64,000 bases of DNA from Lachnospiraceae bacterium (GTDB lineage: Bacteria; Bacillota; Clostridia; Lachnospirales; Lachnospiraceae): contig CABJAW010000019.1 of NCBI GenBank assembly GCA_902363665.1, forward strand, positions 11,720 through 75,719. The letters run 5' to 3'. The notes beneath the pieces were generated by a model. That model was not told the DNA's origin. It searched no databases and saw only the letters and a program-made list of their open reading frames with translations. Positions 23,675-32,924 of this stretch are shown in pieces. Every line of letters starts with the position of its first letter. The stretch's first letter is position 1. Both the position numbers and the translations under genes were made by a program.

Positions 23675-25444
23675 CTACAGGGAAATATGCAGCCGTCCCA
23701 GTTCCTGCAGCCGTTTTCTTGCCTCTATCAGTTTCTGCAGTCCCTGTATATCTGCCGCACCCAGTTCTTTTGTTTTCTGCGTGATCCCATGGTTGACAAC
23801 CTTGTAAATGCTCTCGCGGATCGCTTTTTCCTGCTCCGCCTGGCTTTCTGCCCGGACCTTTGTATTAAAGATCTGCGCTGCCGTTCTTTGCTGCTGCGGA
23901 TCCGTAAAATGATTGATGATCCGTGCCGGGTTTAATTCTCCTTTTTCCAGCTGCTCATACAGCATTTCTGCCACCTCTTTGTACAGCTCGTCCGTAAAAT
24001 CTTCCGGTTTTACATAAGCGGAAACGGTCTTATAAAGCCCTGGGTATTCACTGAGCCACGTCAGAAGAAGCCGCATGGACTTTAAGATACCGTCCTCTTT
24101 TTCCGGCCGTACCTGACGGCGCTCTGCTGACGTTGTTTTTGCCCGAAGCGGCACTCCCTGCATCAGGCAGTTCATAACCATTTTCCTCATTCCGTCAAAG
24201 GAAATCTGATATTTCTCCGCCACTGCCTCAATATAATTTTCGCGCTCGATCTCAAGTTCAAACTCTGCGATTTTCGCCGCCACTGCCTGAAAGAAACGCG
24301 TTTTTGACTCTGGATCTTTCATATCATAGTCTTTTTGCAGGATCGAAAGTTCAAACAGAAAACTGTTCTCTGCCTGATCGATCCGTTCCTGAAAAGCATC
24401 TGTTCCGAGCGCTTTGATAAATTCATCCGGATCTTTATATGGATCCATATGGAGCACCTTTGTCGAAACGCCTGCCGCCTTAAGAAGCGGGATTGCCCGA
24501 AGTGCTGCCTTAATTCCAGCCTCATCACTGTCATAGGTCAGAATCACTTCATCCGTATAACGTTTCAGAAGCGATGCATGCTGGCTGGTCAGCGCCGTCC
24601 CAAGGGAGGCGACCGCATTCGTAAAGCCTGCCTGATGCATCGAGATCACATCCATATATCCCTCGCATACCAGTATATATTTTTTCCGTGAAGTCCGTGC
24701 AATATGTAAGCCATACAGATTCCGGCTTTTGTCAAATATCACCGTTTCCGGAGAGTTCAGGTACTTTGGCTTTGCGTCTCCCATCACTCTTCCGCCGAAG
24801 CCGATCACCTTTCCATTGATATCCATGATCGGAAACATGACCCGGTTCCAGAATTTGTCGTACATTCCCTGTCTCTCATTTACGCTCATCAGTCCTGATT
24901 CTTTCATGAGTTCTTCGGAAATCCCCTTTTTTTTCAGATAGCGGTACAATTCATCGCTGTACGGTCCTGCATAACCAAGACCAAACCTGCGCATCGTCTC
25001 ATCGGAAAGTGCCCTTCCCTTCAGATACTCCATTGCCTTCTCCCCCTGTGGAGCACGCAGCTGATAATAAAAATACTTCGCCGCCATCTTGTTCACTTCC
25101 AGCACTGCGCTTTTTAAATCTCTCTGCTTTTTTGCTTCCTCCGAATATTCTACCTCCGGCAGGGAAACACCGGCCCGGTCTGCCAGCACTTTCAGTGCCT
25201 CCGGAAATGTATAGTTTTCGTATTCCATCAAAAATGTAAATACATTTCCGCCCGCACCACAGCCGAAGCAGTAGTACATCTGCTTGGATGGACTGACGGA
25301 AAACGAGGGTGATTTCTCGTTGTGAAACGGGCAGAGCCCAAAATAGGAGCTGCCCCGGCGCTGCAGTTTTACGTAACCGGAAATGACGTCAACGATGTCA
25401 TTTCTGGCGCGGACTTCTTCAACAATGTCATCTGAATAATACAT
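23675..25444 (-). CDS. dnaG: DNA primase
   Basis: 589 residues. N-terminal CHC2 zinc finger (GLCPFHNEKSPSFSVSPS ... YYCFGCGAGG), catalytic core with TOPRIM motifs (ILVCEGYMDVISMHQ; LTYDSDEAG), and a C-terminal helicase-binding region. It makes RNA primers for replication with DnaB. The start at 25444 (MYYSDDIVEEVR) matches the family N-terminus and has GAGAGGG upstream. Heads the dnaG-rpoD-trmK-nif3 run; a 257-base gap with its own promoter candidate separates it from comEC. Confidence 0.96.
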   Translation of the reverse strand: MYYSDDIVEEVRARNDIVDVISGYVKLQRRGSSYFGLCPFHNEKSPSFSVSPSKQMYYCFGCGAGGNVFTFLMEYENYTFPEALKVLADRAGVSLPEVEYSEEAKKQRDLKSAVLEVNKMAAKYFYYQLRAPQGEKAMEYLKGRALSDETMRRFGLGYAGPYSDELYRYLKKKGISEELMKESGLMSVNERQGMYDKFWNRVMFPIMDINGKVIGFGGRVMGDAKPKYLNSPETVIFDKSRNLYGLHIARTSRKKYILVCEGYMDVISMHQAGFTNAVASLGTALTSQHASLLKRYTDEVILTYDSDEAGIKAALRAIPLLKAAGVSTKVLHMDPYKDPDEFIKALGTDAFQERIDQAENSFLFELSILQKDYDMKDPESKTRFFQAVAAKIAEFELEIERENYIEAVAEKYQISFDGMRKMVMNCLMQGVPLRAKTTSAERRQVRPEKEDGILKSMRLLLTWLSEYPGLYKTVSAYVKPEDFTDELYKEVAEMLYEQLEKGELNPARIINHFTDPQQQRTAAQIFNTKVRAESQAEQEKAIRESIYKVVNHGITQKTKELGAADIQGLQKLIEARKRLQELGRLHISL

Positions 25445-25701
25445 GAAATGTATGCCCTCTCTGTGTAGGTGTAGTGGTAAACAGCAACTGGAAAATGCTG
25501 CGCATTCCTCTCGCTGCTTTGGTTTTTCATTTCTTAGACTCAAGAAAATGCTGCGCATTTTCTTTCGTTAATAGAAATATAGAAGCTCCGCTTCTATATT
25601 TCTATTATATTCTTATCTTGTGTCTTTTTTCCATCTTTTTTCTAATTTTTTTCAATTTTTTATATTTTTTTCGGTCACTCAGTAATGGTACGCGGTATTT
25701 T
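25445..25701 (-). promoter_or_regulatory. dnaG upstream region with inverted repeats
   Basis: Contains a hairpin GAAATATAGAAGC / GCTTCTATATTTC (25573-25601), a minus-strand TATAAT (25604-25609) without a good -35, and two copies of the self-complementary AAAATGCTGCGCATT (25492, 25545), a module also found inside the family A elements. No gene. Confidence 0.5.
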
Positions 25702-28065
25702 TCACTTTGCGCAGTAATCTGTAATTGTGTAGCGTCTGCCATCGGTGGTGATCTGGATGGCGCCGGTGGCTGCGGTCGTATGAATCTCACTGCCGATCGC
25801 CTCCAGACGTATGATGGTCTCAGGTGCCGGATGGCCGTAACGGTTTTCGGCACCACAGGAAATGACCGATACCCGCGGTCGGACCTGGGCAAGAAAGACG
25901 TCTGAGCTCCCGTTTTTTGAGCCGTGATGCCCGACCTTCAGGACGTCTGCCCGCAGCGCTCCCTGCGATGTCTCTGCCAGCTTTTTTTCCGCCGCGCCTT
26001 CCAGGTCTCCGGTAAACAGCATCCGAAATGTTCCATACCGGAACAGCAGCACCATGGAATCTTCATTCTTATCCCCGGTAAGTTCCGATGGATTCGGCGA
26101 CAGACAGAAAAACCCCCAGTTCTCCGTTTCCATGCCACGGATCTCGCTGCCCGCTCTCATCTGAAGAACCCGGATTCCATTCGCCCCTCCAAGTTCACGG
26201 ATCTTCTGAAAGTCTTCACTCCCGGCAGTCGGCGGGAGCACAAGATTTTTCAGCGTGATCCCATGGCTGTTTTTTCCGGTCAGGTTCTGCTCATACCCCT
26301 GCAAATACTGTTCAATTCCATTTGTGTGATCCGCATCCGCATGTGAGAGAAAAATATAATCTACCGTACTCACTCCATAATACCGCAGTGTCTGATCAAG
26401 TTCCTTCCAGATCTGCTTTTTACTGCTGCTTCCACCGTCGATCAGACAAACCTCTCCCCCCGGCATGCGAAGCAGTGTTCCATCTCCCTGCCCGACATCC
26501 ATGCACAGAATTTCCATCTGCTTTGGCGATGACGGCTGCAGTACCCCCATACAAAGCACAATGCAGATCATCCAGACTGCCCGCTTCAGATTACTGTTTT
26601 TTATCTGCCGGCCTGCATAAACGGCCGACAGGATCATCCCATAATAAAGCACGATCGTTTTCATTGCCGGACAGCCCAGGATCTGCAAGGCCCCAGGGAG
26701 CAGCAGCATAAAATCACACAGCCATCCAAATATCCATAAAAGATAGTGAACCGGAGCCGCAAGAAAAATCCCTGCTGCTGCAAAAAATAAGCCGGCAGCC
26801 GCCCCTGCCATCCCGCTCCCCATCACGGCCGGAACAAGCGCCACCACGATCAGATTCAGAAAAATACTGTATACCGGAGTCTGATAAAAAAATCGCAGCG
26901 TCAACGGAAGCATGCCAAACCAGATTCCAAATCCGCTCACCAAAGCGCGAACGGCCCTCCCGCTCTGCTTTGCCCCAACTCCCACGAGCAGCTCCGGAAT
27001 TAGAAATGCAAGGCAGAAGATTGCTGCAAATGAAAGCACAAACGAAGTATCCGTCAGATTCTGCGGATCACGCAGCAACAGTAAAATCCCCGCAAAACCA
27101 AGTGCGGTCTTTCCGTCATATTTTCTGCCGAAAGCCTGTGCGCCAAGCCAAAGTGCAAACATCAGAAGCGCCCGCAGTGCAGAAACACTGCCTCCGGTCA
27201 TCACAGTAAACCCAGCCATGATACCGCCTGACAGAAGTGCCGCCACAGGTATCCCCGGCACACCCCTTCGCAGCACCTGGTACAGCCCGGCTCCAAGCAT
27301 TGAAAGATGAAGCCCCGAAATACTTGCGATATGTGCGATTCCACTCTCCTGATACTGCGTTTTCACATCAGAATCCATCCATGCTTTTTCTCCAAACGCG
27401 AGCGCGGCCAGTGTCCTGGCCTCTTCTTCCTCCATAATGGTAAGACAGGAATCATCCAGCTTTCCGCGCAACCACTGCAATGTCCTCAAAATTCTGCCGT
27501 TCCCGTTCTTTTTCCAGAGTACACGGACTTTTTTCATCTGGCAGACTACATTTTTTCGGTGATAATAGGAACGGGCATCAAACTGCCCAGGGTTGCATGC
27601 CGGTTCGAACAGCTGCACTTCTCCCGACACGCGAACGCGGTCACCGATTTCTGCCGATGCCTTTTCCTGTGTAAGGGTAAACGAGATGGCATGTGACTTT
27701 GGAAGTGTATTATCGGCAGAACTCGTTTTATCCACAGTCTGAAGCATCCTCTGCGCTGTCTCTGCTTCATTTTCGCTTCCTGCCCGCCAGGTGCTTTGAC
27801 CTCTTTCGCAGATCACAAGTTCATCCGCTGCATACCGTATTCCATTCTCCGTCCGGCTGCACGCCCGAACTGTTCCTTCTATAATAATACAGCGGTCAGA
27901 ATCCGCCGCCTCCTTCAGCGCAGATTCTGACCGCACAAGTAAAGCCTCCTTTTTCGGAAGCTCTCTGTAATTCCACACAACCGCATAAAGAATCACAACC
28001 GTACAGATCAAAAAAATCGGTCTCTTCCATATGATACTCCACAGAAATTCAAATCTGATTCTCAA
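25702..28065 (-). CDS. comEC: ComEC/Rec2-family DNA-uptake channel
   Basis: 787 residues with the full ComEC layout: two N-terminal helices and an OB-like DUF4131 region (DRCIIIEGTVRACSRTENG), the polytopic Competence domain starting at ALAFGEKAWM ... IAHIASISGLHLSMLGAG, and a C-terminal metallo-beta-lactamase-like domain (DVGQGDGTLLRMPGGEVCLI; FLSHADADHTNG; LKVGHHGSKN). It carries single-stranded DNA through the membrane during transformation. No ATG exists near the N-terminus; a TTG at 28065, seven bases after the preceding stop, is the likely start, with a weak site. It is the last gene of the comEA-RR-HK-gerMN-comEC run. Confidence 0.92.
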   Translation of the reverse strand: MRIRFEFLWSIIWKRPIFLICTVVILYAVVWNYRELPKKEALLVRSESALKEAADSDRCIIIEGTVRACSRTENGIRYAADELVICERGQSTWRAGSENEAETAQRMLQTVDKTSSADNTLPKSHAISFTLTQEKASAEIGDRVRVSGEVQLFEPACNPGQFDARSYYHRKNVVCQMKKVRVLWKKNGNGRILRTLQWLRGKLDDSCLTIMEEEEARTLAALAFGEKAWMDSDVKTQYQESGIAHIASISGLHLSMLGAGLYQVLRRGVPGIPVAALLSGGIMAGFTVMTGGSVSALRALLMFALWLGAQAFGRKYDGKTALGFAGILLLLRDPQNLTDTSFVLSFAAIFCLAFLIPELLVGVGAKQSGRAVRALVSGFGIWFGMLPLTLRFFYQTPVYSIFLNLIVVALVPAVMGSGMAGAAAGLFFAAAGIFLAAPVHYLLWIFGWLCDFMLLLPGALQILGCPAMKTIVLYYGMILSAVYAGRQIKNSNLKRAVWMICIVLCMGVLQPSSPKQMEILCMDVGQGDGTLLRMPGGEVCLIDGGSSSKKQIWKELDQTLRYYGVSTVDYIFLSHADADHTNGIEQYLQGYEQNLTGKNSHGITLKNLVLPPTAGSEDFQKIRELGGANGIRVLQMRAGSEIRGMETENWGFFCLSPNPSELTGDKNEDSMVLLFRYGTFRMLFTGDLEGAAEKKLAETSQGALRADVLKVGHHGSKNGSSDVFLAQVRPRVSVISCGAENRYGHPAPETIIRLEAIGSEIHTTAATGAIQITTDGRRYTITDYCAK

Positions 28066-28071
28066 TCCAAT

Positions 28072-29127
28072 TTACGCTTCTGTCTCTCCCCCGGTCCTGG
28101 GTGAAGTTTCCCCGGTTTCTTCACCTGCTGTATGCTCTGATATGCCCACTGCATCTTCTGTTGCAGTCTCCGGCACTTCTTTCTCCGTCAGAGACGTCTG
28201 TGTCTCTAATTCCGCTTCCTCAATGTAGCTGCGGTCCATCGTAAACGTCTGATCCAGATCCACGGTCTGACGGAATTTCACATCGCTCTCGCCCTCAACT
28301 TCAAACCTGACACCGGTAATCTCATCACATGTCTCACAGATGGAGTCCACGATCGCATAGAGTGCTGTCCTTGGGTCAACCATACTCTCAGACGGCTCTT
28401 TGTTTGCCTCGCTGTCAAAATTGACTGTACAGATTCCCTTCTTGATCGAAACGCTCTGGATCTTCGTTGATTCCGGCAGCACTGCTTTTCCGCCCTCAGA
28501 TGGTCCCTCGATCAGCTGCTCAATCACAACACGCTCCAGCACCATGTTACTGGAATAATGGAGATTTCTTGCCTCTCTTACCAGCTGTGTTCCATCTTCA
28601 TTTGAAAAATACAGCGCAAGCTTTGCATAAAGATAGGAGTTGATTCCGCCCTCTTTCGTATCGATAAAGGAATCTGCATCCATTGCCGGAACCGGCTGTC
28701 CCTGTGCATCGCACAGCTGCTCCTTCTCTACCGTGATCATAACCTTCGTCACACCCGGAATCTGTGAAAAGGTCTTCACCACTGCTGCCCGCAGCAGTAC
28801 CTCCTCTGTATTTCCAAGGTCATAATATTCCTTCGAAAAATCAATGCGCAGCGCATCGATTCCTCTCTCATACCCTTCCACACTGACATTTCCCTGCAGT
28901 GCACTCACAAAACCCGTCGTGGGCGGCTGCTGCATCATCTCAATCAGTTCGTCCATCAGCTCGTCAAAGGTCTGTGCCGATGGAACATAATTGCTTTCCA
29001 TTAGCCGCGTTCCAGCCGTATCCACATAATATACTGTATATCCGCTCTCTTCCTGCGGTGCTTTTCCGCATCCTGTCAGCAGAAAAATCATCACAAGCAG
29101 GAGCAGAAACTTCCCTTTTTTCTTCAC
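28072..29127 (-). CDS. GerM-like lipoprotein with two GerMN domains
   Basis: 351 residues. Signal peptide with lipobox LLLLVMIFLLTGC predicts a membrane-anchored lipoprotein exposed outside. Two GerMN domains follow, about residues 30-145 (FDELMDELIEMMQQPPTTGF; LRIDFSKEYYDLGNTEEVLL) and 165-285 (VIEQLIEGPSEGGKAVLPES; CTVNFDSEANKEP), then a ~60-residue acidic, Thr/Glu-rich tail. Two such domains are the layout of Bacillus GerM, a sporulation envelope protein; one GerMN domain also occurs in actinobacterial LpqB, the partner of the MtrA-MtrB two-component system. Here the gene follows the kinase by 18 bases and precedes comEC by six, so it is one operon with them. It could sense or tune the kinase. 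Confidence 0.82.
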   Translation of the reverse strand: MKKKGKFLLLLVMIFLLTGCGKAPQEESGYTVYYVDTAGTRLMESNYVPSAQTFDELMDELIEMMQQPPTTGFVSALQGNVSVEGYERGIDALRIDFSKEYYDLGNTEEVLLRAAVVKTFSQIPGVTKVMITVEKEQLCDAQGQPVPAMDADSFIDTKEGGINSYLYAKLALYFSNEDGTQLVREARNLHYSSNMVLERVVIEQLIEGPSEGGKAVLPESTKIQSVSIKKGICTVNFDSEANKEPSESMVDPRTALYAIVDSICETCDEITGVRFEVEGESDVKFRQTVDLDQTFTMDRSYIEEAELETQTSLTEKEVPETATEDAVGISEHTAGEETGETSPRTGGETEA

Positions 29128-29145
29128 GAAACTGTTTCATCCTTT

Positions 29146-30669
29146 CTACGGCACATATTTCAGAGGAATCCGGACAGTAAACGTCGTGCCTTCCCCTTCC
29201 TTGCTGTAAACCTTGATCGCACCGTGGTGCATCAGCACTGCACTTCTTGTGATCGCCAGTCCCAGACCTGTACCGCCGATCTCCCGTGAATGAGATTTGT
29301 CCACACGGTAAAACCGTTCAAAAATATGTTCCTGTGACTCCTCCGGGATTCCGATTCCGGAGTCCTCAACTTTCACATAAAAATATTTATTATCCACATT
29401 CAAAGAGACATGCACCCAGCCATTCTCTGTGTTATATTTGATTCCGTTTTCCACAAGATTGGAAAGCGCAAGGGTCAGCTTCGTCTCGTCAACTTCAGCA
29501 AAGACCGGTTTAAAGCTTTCAAGCACCAGATCAATTCCTCGCTTTGCCGCAATCGGGCGAAGCCGCTTTAAGATCAGCTCGATCAGCTGGTTGATATTCG
29601 TCTCCTGAATGTTAACGTCTGAAGACTTCCGGTCCATCTTCACCAGGGAAAGAAGGTCCGTGATGATCTTGTTCTCGCGATCGATCTCCTCTGCAATATC
29701 TCCCATAAATTCCTTATACAGCTCCGCCGGCACTTCATCCTGCGCAAGAAGGGAATCTGCCAGCACCTTCATTGAAGTGATCGGTGTCTTCAGTTCATGT
29801 GAGACGTTTGATACAAACTCCTGTCTGGAATCCTCCTGCAGCTTCATGCGCCTGAGCATCCGGTTGTACGCTTCTGACAGCAGCTTTGTCTCCGTGTAAT
29901 CCGGAATTGAGATCTCCTGATCCTCGATGACGCTTCCCCGTACTTCCTCCAGCGACTGTGTGATCTTTCCAAACGGCCTTGTCAGCAGACGCGCCATATA
30001 AAATGCAGTCATACAGATCAGGATGGTCAGTACCACCTGCAGAATCCATACAGTATTATTCAGGGCATCCCGTCCCTCATCAACGTCCTCCGTCGACACA
30101 CTGACGATCAGAATACCTTCGATTTCTTTGGTGCCCTCCGCCTTGATCGGAACCGTCAGCTCCAGGAATTCATTTTCCTGATTATAATTGGAAGAATCCG
30201 TGCCGAGAAACGATTCCAGCACTTCTTCCGAAATAATATATTTGTCCTCATCAATGCCAAACGTATCCCGGATAATGCGGAAATTACTGTTGACTACGAT
30301 GACTCTTCCGTTGTAAAGATTTGCCAGCTGCTTCATCTGGCGATCCACCGCACTTGAGGAGGCTCCGTGAATGTAGCCGCTCTGGCTGATCTGCGACACC
30401 AGATCCTGGCACTGCCCCTGGATCATAGAGCGCTTCTGTGCGACCGACTGGGTCACATAGTTTTCAAGGATCACATACTTCATCAGGAAGATCGGAATCA
30501 TACCGACCAGAATGAATACAACAAAAATTCTGGCCTGCAGACTTTTAAAATAAGTCAGTGCCTTTGTCTTAATGCTGGAAATAATAACCCACTCCCCACT
30601 TTGTATGTACGTATTTCGGCTCGCTCGGATTTGCCTCGATCTTCTCACGCAGACGGCGGATGTGAACAT
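29146..30669 (-). CDS. Membrane sensor histidine kinase (PhoR/VicK/MtrB-like)
   Basis: Up to 507 residues. TM1 (FVVFILVGMIPIFLMKYVIL), an extracytoplasmic sensor of ~130 residues, TM2 (VVLTILICMTAFYMARLL), HAMP, HisKA with phospho-acceptor FVSNVSHELKTPITSMK, and HATPase_c with N-box VENGIKYNTENG, G1 VEDSGIGIPEE and G2 GGTGLGLAI. The start is unclear: the only ATG before TM1 is at 30669, 101 bases inside the response-regulator gene and without a good site; a rare ATT at 30585, six bases after GGGGAG, would give 479 residues and a more usual 17-base overlap. It forms a two-component system with the regulator just upstream. Confidence 0.88.
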   Translation of the reverse strand: MFTSAVCVRRSRQIRASRNTYIQSGEWVIISSIKTKALTYFKSLQARIFVVFILVGMIPIFLMKYVILENYVTQSVAQKRSMIQGQCQDLVSQISQSGYIHGASSSAVDRQMKQLANLYNGRVIVVNSNFRIIRDTFGIDEDKYIISEEVLESFLGTDSSNYNQENEFLELTVPIKAEGTKEIEGILIVSVSTEDVDEGRDALNNTVWILQVVLTILICMTAFYMARLLTRPFGKITQSLEEVRGSVIEDQEISIPDYTETKLLSEAYNRMLRRMKLQEDSRQEFVSNVSHELKTPITSMKVLADSLLAQDEVPAELYKEFMGDIAEEIDRENKIITDLLSLVKMDRKSSDVNIQETNINQLIELILKRLRPIAAKRGIDLVLESFKPVFAEVDETKLTLALSNLVENGIKYNTENGWVHVSLNVDNKYFYVKVEDSGIGIPEESQEHIFERFYRVDKSHSREIGGTGLGLAITRSAVLMHHGAIKVYSKEGEGTTFTVRIPLKYVP

Positions 30670-31258
30670 CTACTGTACGCACGTCTCCCGGATACTCATA
30701 CCCCCACACAATGTTCAGAAGATTCTCTCTGCTGTATACTTTATTCGGATTAAATACGAGCAGCTCCAGCACATCAAATTCCTTTGCCGTCAGATTTACT
30801 TCTTTTCCGGCAATGCTGACTCTGCGTCCCTCACAGTCCATCACGAGATCGCCAACCTCCACGATCTTTCCCTTTGGCTCCTGTGCCGTCTTCTGAGATG
30901 TTCTCCGCATGATCGCTTTTAAGCGTGCCTTTACCTCCAGAATATTAAAAGGTTTTGTAATGTAATCATCCGCGCCGTACTCCAAGCCAAGGATCTTATC
31001 CATATCGTCACCTTTTGCCGTCAGCATGACGATTGGTACGTCCGAAAATTCTCTTACCTGCTGGCAGACCTGCAGACCATCCAGCTTCGGGAGCATCAGA
31101 TCCAGAAGCATGATATCATATTCCTTTTCTCTTGCCATGCGTACCGCTTCTTCTCCGTCGTAGGCACAGTCCACTTCCATGTCGTCCTGCTCCAGACTGA
31201 ATCGGATTCCCTTTACAATCAGCTTTTCATCGTCAACTACCAAAACCTTTTTTCCCAT
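30569..31258 (-). CDS. OmpR/PhoB-family response regulator
   Basis: 229 residues. Receiver domain with acidic pocket (VDDEK), phospho-acceptor IMLLDLMLPKLDG, switch VMLTAKGDD and K in DDYITKPFN; C-terminal winged helix (VNLTAKEFDVLELLVFNPNK; TVDVHIRRLREKI; WGVGYYFQ). Close in form to WalR/VicR/MtrA, which control envelope genes. AAAGGAG lies eight bases before the ATG. Its 3' end overlaps the start of the kinase gene. ComEA lies 40 bases upstream on the same strand, so the regulator is transcribed together with competence genes. Confidence 0.94.
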   Translation of the reverse strand: MGKKVLVVDDEKLIVKGIRFSLEQDDMEVDCAYDGEEAVRMAREKEYDIMLLDLMLPKLDGLQVCQQVREFSDVPIVMLTAKGDDMDKILGLEYGADDYITKPFNILEVKARLKAIMRRTSQKTAQEPKGKIVEVGDLVMDCEGRRVSIAGKEVNLTAKEFDVLELLVFNPNKVYSRENLLNIVWGYEYPGDVRTVDVHIRRLREKIEANPSEPKYVHTKWGVGYYFQH

Positions 31259-31298
31259 GCTGTTTTACTCCTTTATGTCATAGCCCGTAACCTCCAGG

Positions 31299-32123
31299 CT
31301 ACCTTACCGTTATCCTGTCTTTTATTCTGGAAAACACGCCTTCCTTGATCCCGGAGATCTGCAGCAGCTCCTGCGCATCCGAAAAACCCCCATGCTCCGA
31401 CCGGTACTGCAAAATGGCTTCCGCCTTTGCCTCACCGATTCCGGGAAGCGTCATCAGTTCTTCCTTTGATGCCGTATTCAGATCCACCAGATCGCCCCCG
31501 TCGGTTAAGGATACCTCCGCATCTCCTGCCGTTCCCGGATTTCGTGCAGCTTCCTCTCCACCAGACCAGCTGTCCCTGACCGGTTCCGTTTCCATCTGCC
31601 TCGTCTCTTCTTTCGAATAAACGTAAAGCTTCTGTGCATCCCCGATCACAGCCGCCTGATTCAGCCACTGCTCATCAGCCTCCGGAAGAAACCCTCCGGC
31701 AAGTGCAACAGCCTCGTAGACGCGCGTGCCTTCCGCCATCGGATAGACACCCGGATGCTGTACTGCACCGCAGACGTGGACATAGATGACCCTTTCCGTC
31801 TGTGACATTTCCTCTTCCGATGCCGGCTCCGCTGATTCAGGAACTGCCGGTTCAGCAGCTTTGTTCCTCTCAAAGCTGCCCGGTGATCCTTGCAAAACAG
31901 AAGCATTCTCCTCGCCCTGTACCTCTGCATTCTTTTCGTCTGCATCCGCACCCGCTGCCGTATCTGCTTCCTCGAAAGCCACGCCTGACATCTGCACGTC
32001 CGGCTTTCGCGCACATCCGCTGCAAAGCGCAAAAAAACCTGCCAGCAGCGCAATGGCTACCCGGCTATGCTTTGTTTTCCAGTCTTTTTTCCAATTCTTT
32101 TTCTTCTTATTCTTTTTCTGCAT
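31299..32123 (-). CDS. comEA: ComEA-like DNA receptor with SLBB and helix-hairpin-helix domains
   Basis: 274 residues. A very basic N-terminus leads into one hydrophobic segment (RVAIALLAGFFALCSGC), which is an anchor or an atypical lipobox. After a ~75-residue low-complexity linker comes an SLBB domain (IYVHVCGAVQHPGVYPMAEG) and a C-terminal double helix-hairpin-helix (VDLNTASKEELMTLPGIGEA) that binds double-stranded DNA. This is the ComEA domain order; the protein presents DNA to the ComEC channel outside the membrane. It is first in an operon whose last gene is comEC, but the three genes between them are a two-component system and a GerMN lipoprotein, not comEB. Confidence 0.88.
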   Translation of the reverse strand: MQKKNKKKKNWKKDWKTKHSRVAIALLAGFFALCSGCARKPDVQMSGVAFEEADTAAGADADEKNAEVQGEENASVLQGSPGSFERNKAAEPAVPESAEPASEEEMSQTERVIYVHVCGAVQHPGVYPMAEGTRVYEAVALAGGFLPEADEQWLNQAAVIGDAQKLYVYSKEETRQMETEPVRDSWSGGEEAARNPGTAGDAEVSLTDGGDLVDLNTASKEELMTLPGIGEAKAEAILQYRSEHGGFSDAQELLQISGIKEGVFSRIKDRITVR

Positions 32124-32168
32124 ACCTTCCTTCAGTCAGAAACTGACGGTTCCCCGTATGCAACCTTT

Positions 32169-32197
32169 ATTGTAACGAAAATTTAACCTTTTTGCAA
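32169..32197 (-). promoter_or_regulatory. Promoter of the comEA-to-comEC operon
   Basis: Minus strand TTGCAA, 17 bases, TACAAT, about 45 bases before the comEA start. Sigma-A-like, so expression may be constitutive at a base level. Confidence 0.65.
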
Positions 32198-32228
32198 CAG
32201 ATATTTTATATTAAAATTTTCCTAAATT

Positions 32229-32657
32229 TCACCATTTAAACACTATAATGCCAGTCACAGAGACCAGAAGCCCAATCAGTTTCCGCCATTCAAACGGCTG
32301 TTTCTCCACGCCGAACATTCCAAACAGCTCGATCACATAAGCGACGGCCAGCTGCGAAATCACGATCAGCATCGCGGCGCGCGCCGGGCCGAGATCCGCC
32401 ATGCTTTTTACCACCGTCACCGTGATAAACGCGCCGATCACACCGGCAAGCAGCATATAGGGCTGTTTCATATTTCCCAGTAAGAGAAAACTCGTCCGGT
32501 CTGTAAAAAGCCAGGCGGTAAGACAGACCAGAAGTGCCGTAAACTGCACAAAAGCAGACGATACCCACAGGCTCGTCTGCTTTGTTACTTCCGTATTAAA
32601 TACTCCCTGAATACTCATCAGTGCGCCAGAGAGCAGCGCAATACAAACTCCAGACAT
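32229..32657 (-). CDS. DMT-family small membrane transporter (DUF606/YdcZ type)
   Basis: 142 residues with about five hydrophobic helices (GVCIALLSGALMSIQGVFNT; LAGVIGAFITVTVVKSMADL; ISQLAVAYVIELFGMFG), the half-size form of drug/metabolite transporters that probably works as a dimer. The start at 32657 has AAAGGAG; 21 upstream in-frame codons have none. Substrate unknown. Not linked by spacing to argD or to comEA. Confidence 0.85.
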   Translation of the reverse strand: MSGVCIALLSGALMSIQGVFNTEVTKQTSLWVSSAFVQFTALLVCLTAWLFTDRTSFLLLGNMKQPYMLLAGVIGAFITVTVVKSMADLGPARAAMLIVISQLAVAYVIELFGMFGVEKQPFEWRKLIGLLVSVTGIIVFKW

Positions 32658-32681
32658 GGGATCTCCTTTCTGCAGGCTGCC

Positions 32682-32774
32682 ATAAAGCGGACAATCCGTC
32701 TTCGCTGTTTGCCATCTCATGACGGATTCTCTCTCCCCATGAAATTCATGAACGCAGTTACCTTGCGTTCAAAA
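32682..32774. repeat. Diverged family B composite
   Basis: ATAAAGCGGACAATCCGTCT with TCGCTGTTTGCCATCTCATG and, after a short gap, TCATGAACGCAGTTACCTTG followed by CGTTCAAAAC. It sits in the 267-base gap between argD and the DMT gene; nothing else was recognised there. Confidence 0.5.
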
Positions 32775-32924
32775 CAGCCTTTTACAAAAAGTATATCCAT
32801 TTTTTTATACGCTTATTCCTCAGATTTTGCACCGCACTCCTTCTTTTGCCTTGTTTCATCCACACCCTGGCAGAACAACGTATCTGCCAGAAGTATTAAG
32901 CTTCCATATCAGGCACACGCTCTC

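Noticed and set aside
27307..27696. Plus-strand frame opposite comEC
   Set aside because: Shadow of a long, well-conserved gene; composition follows the complementary codons.
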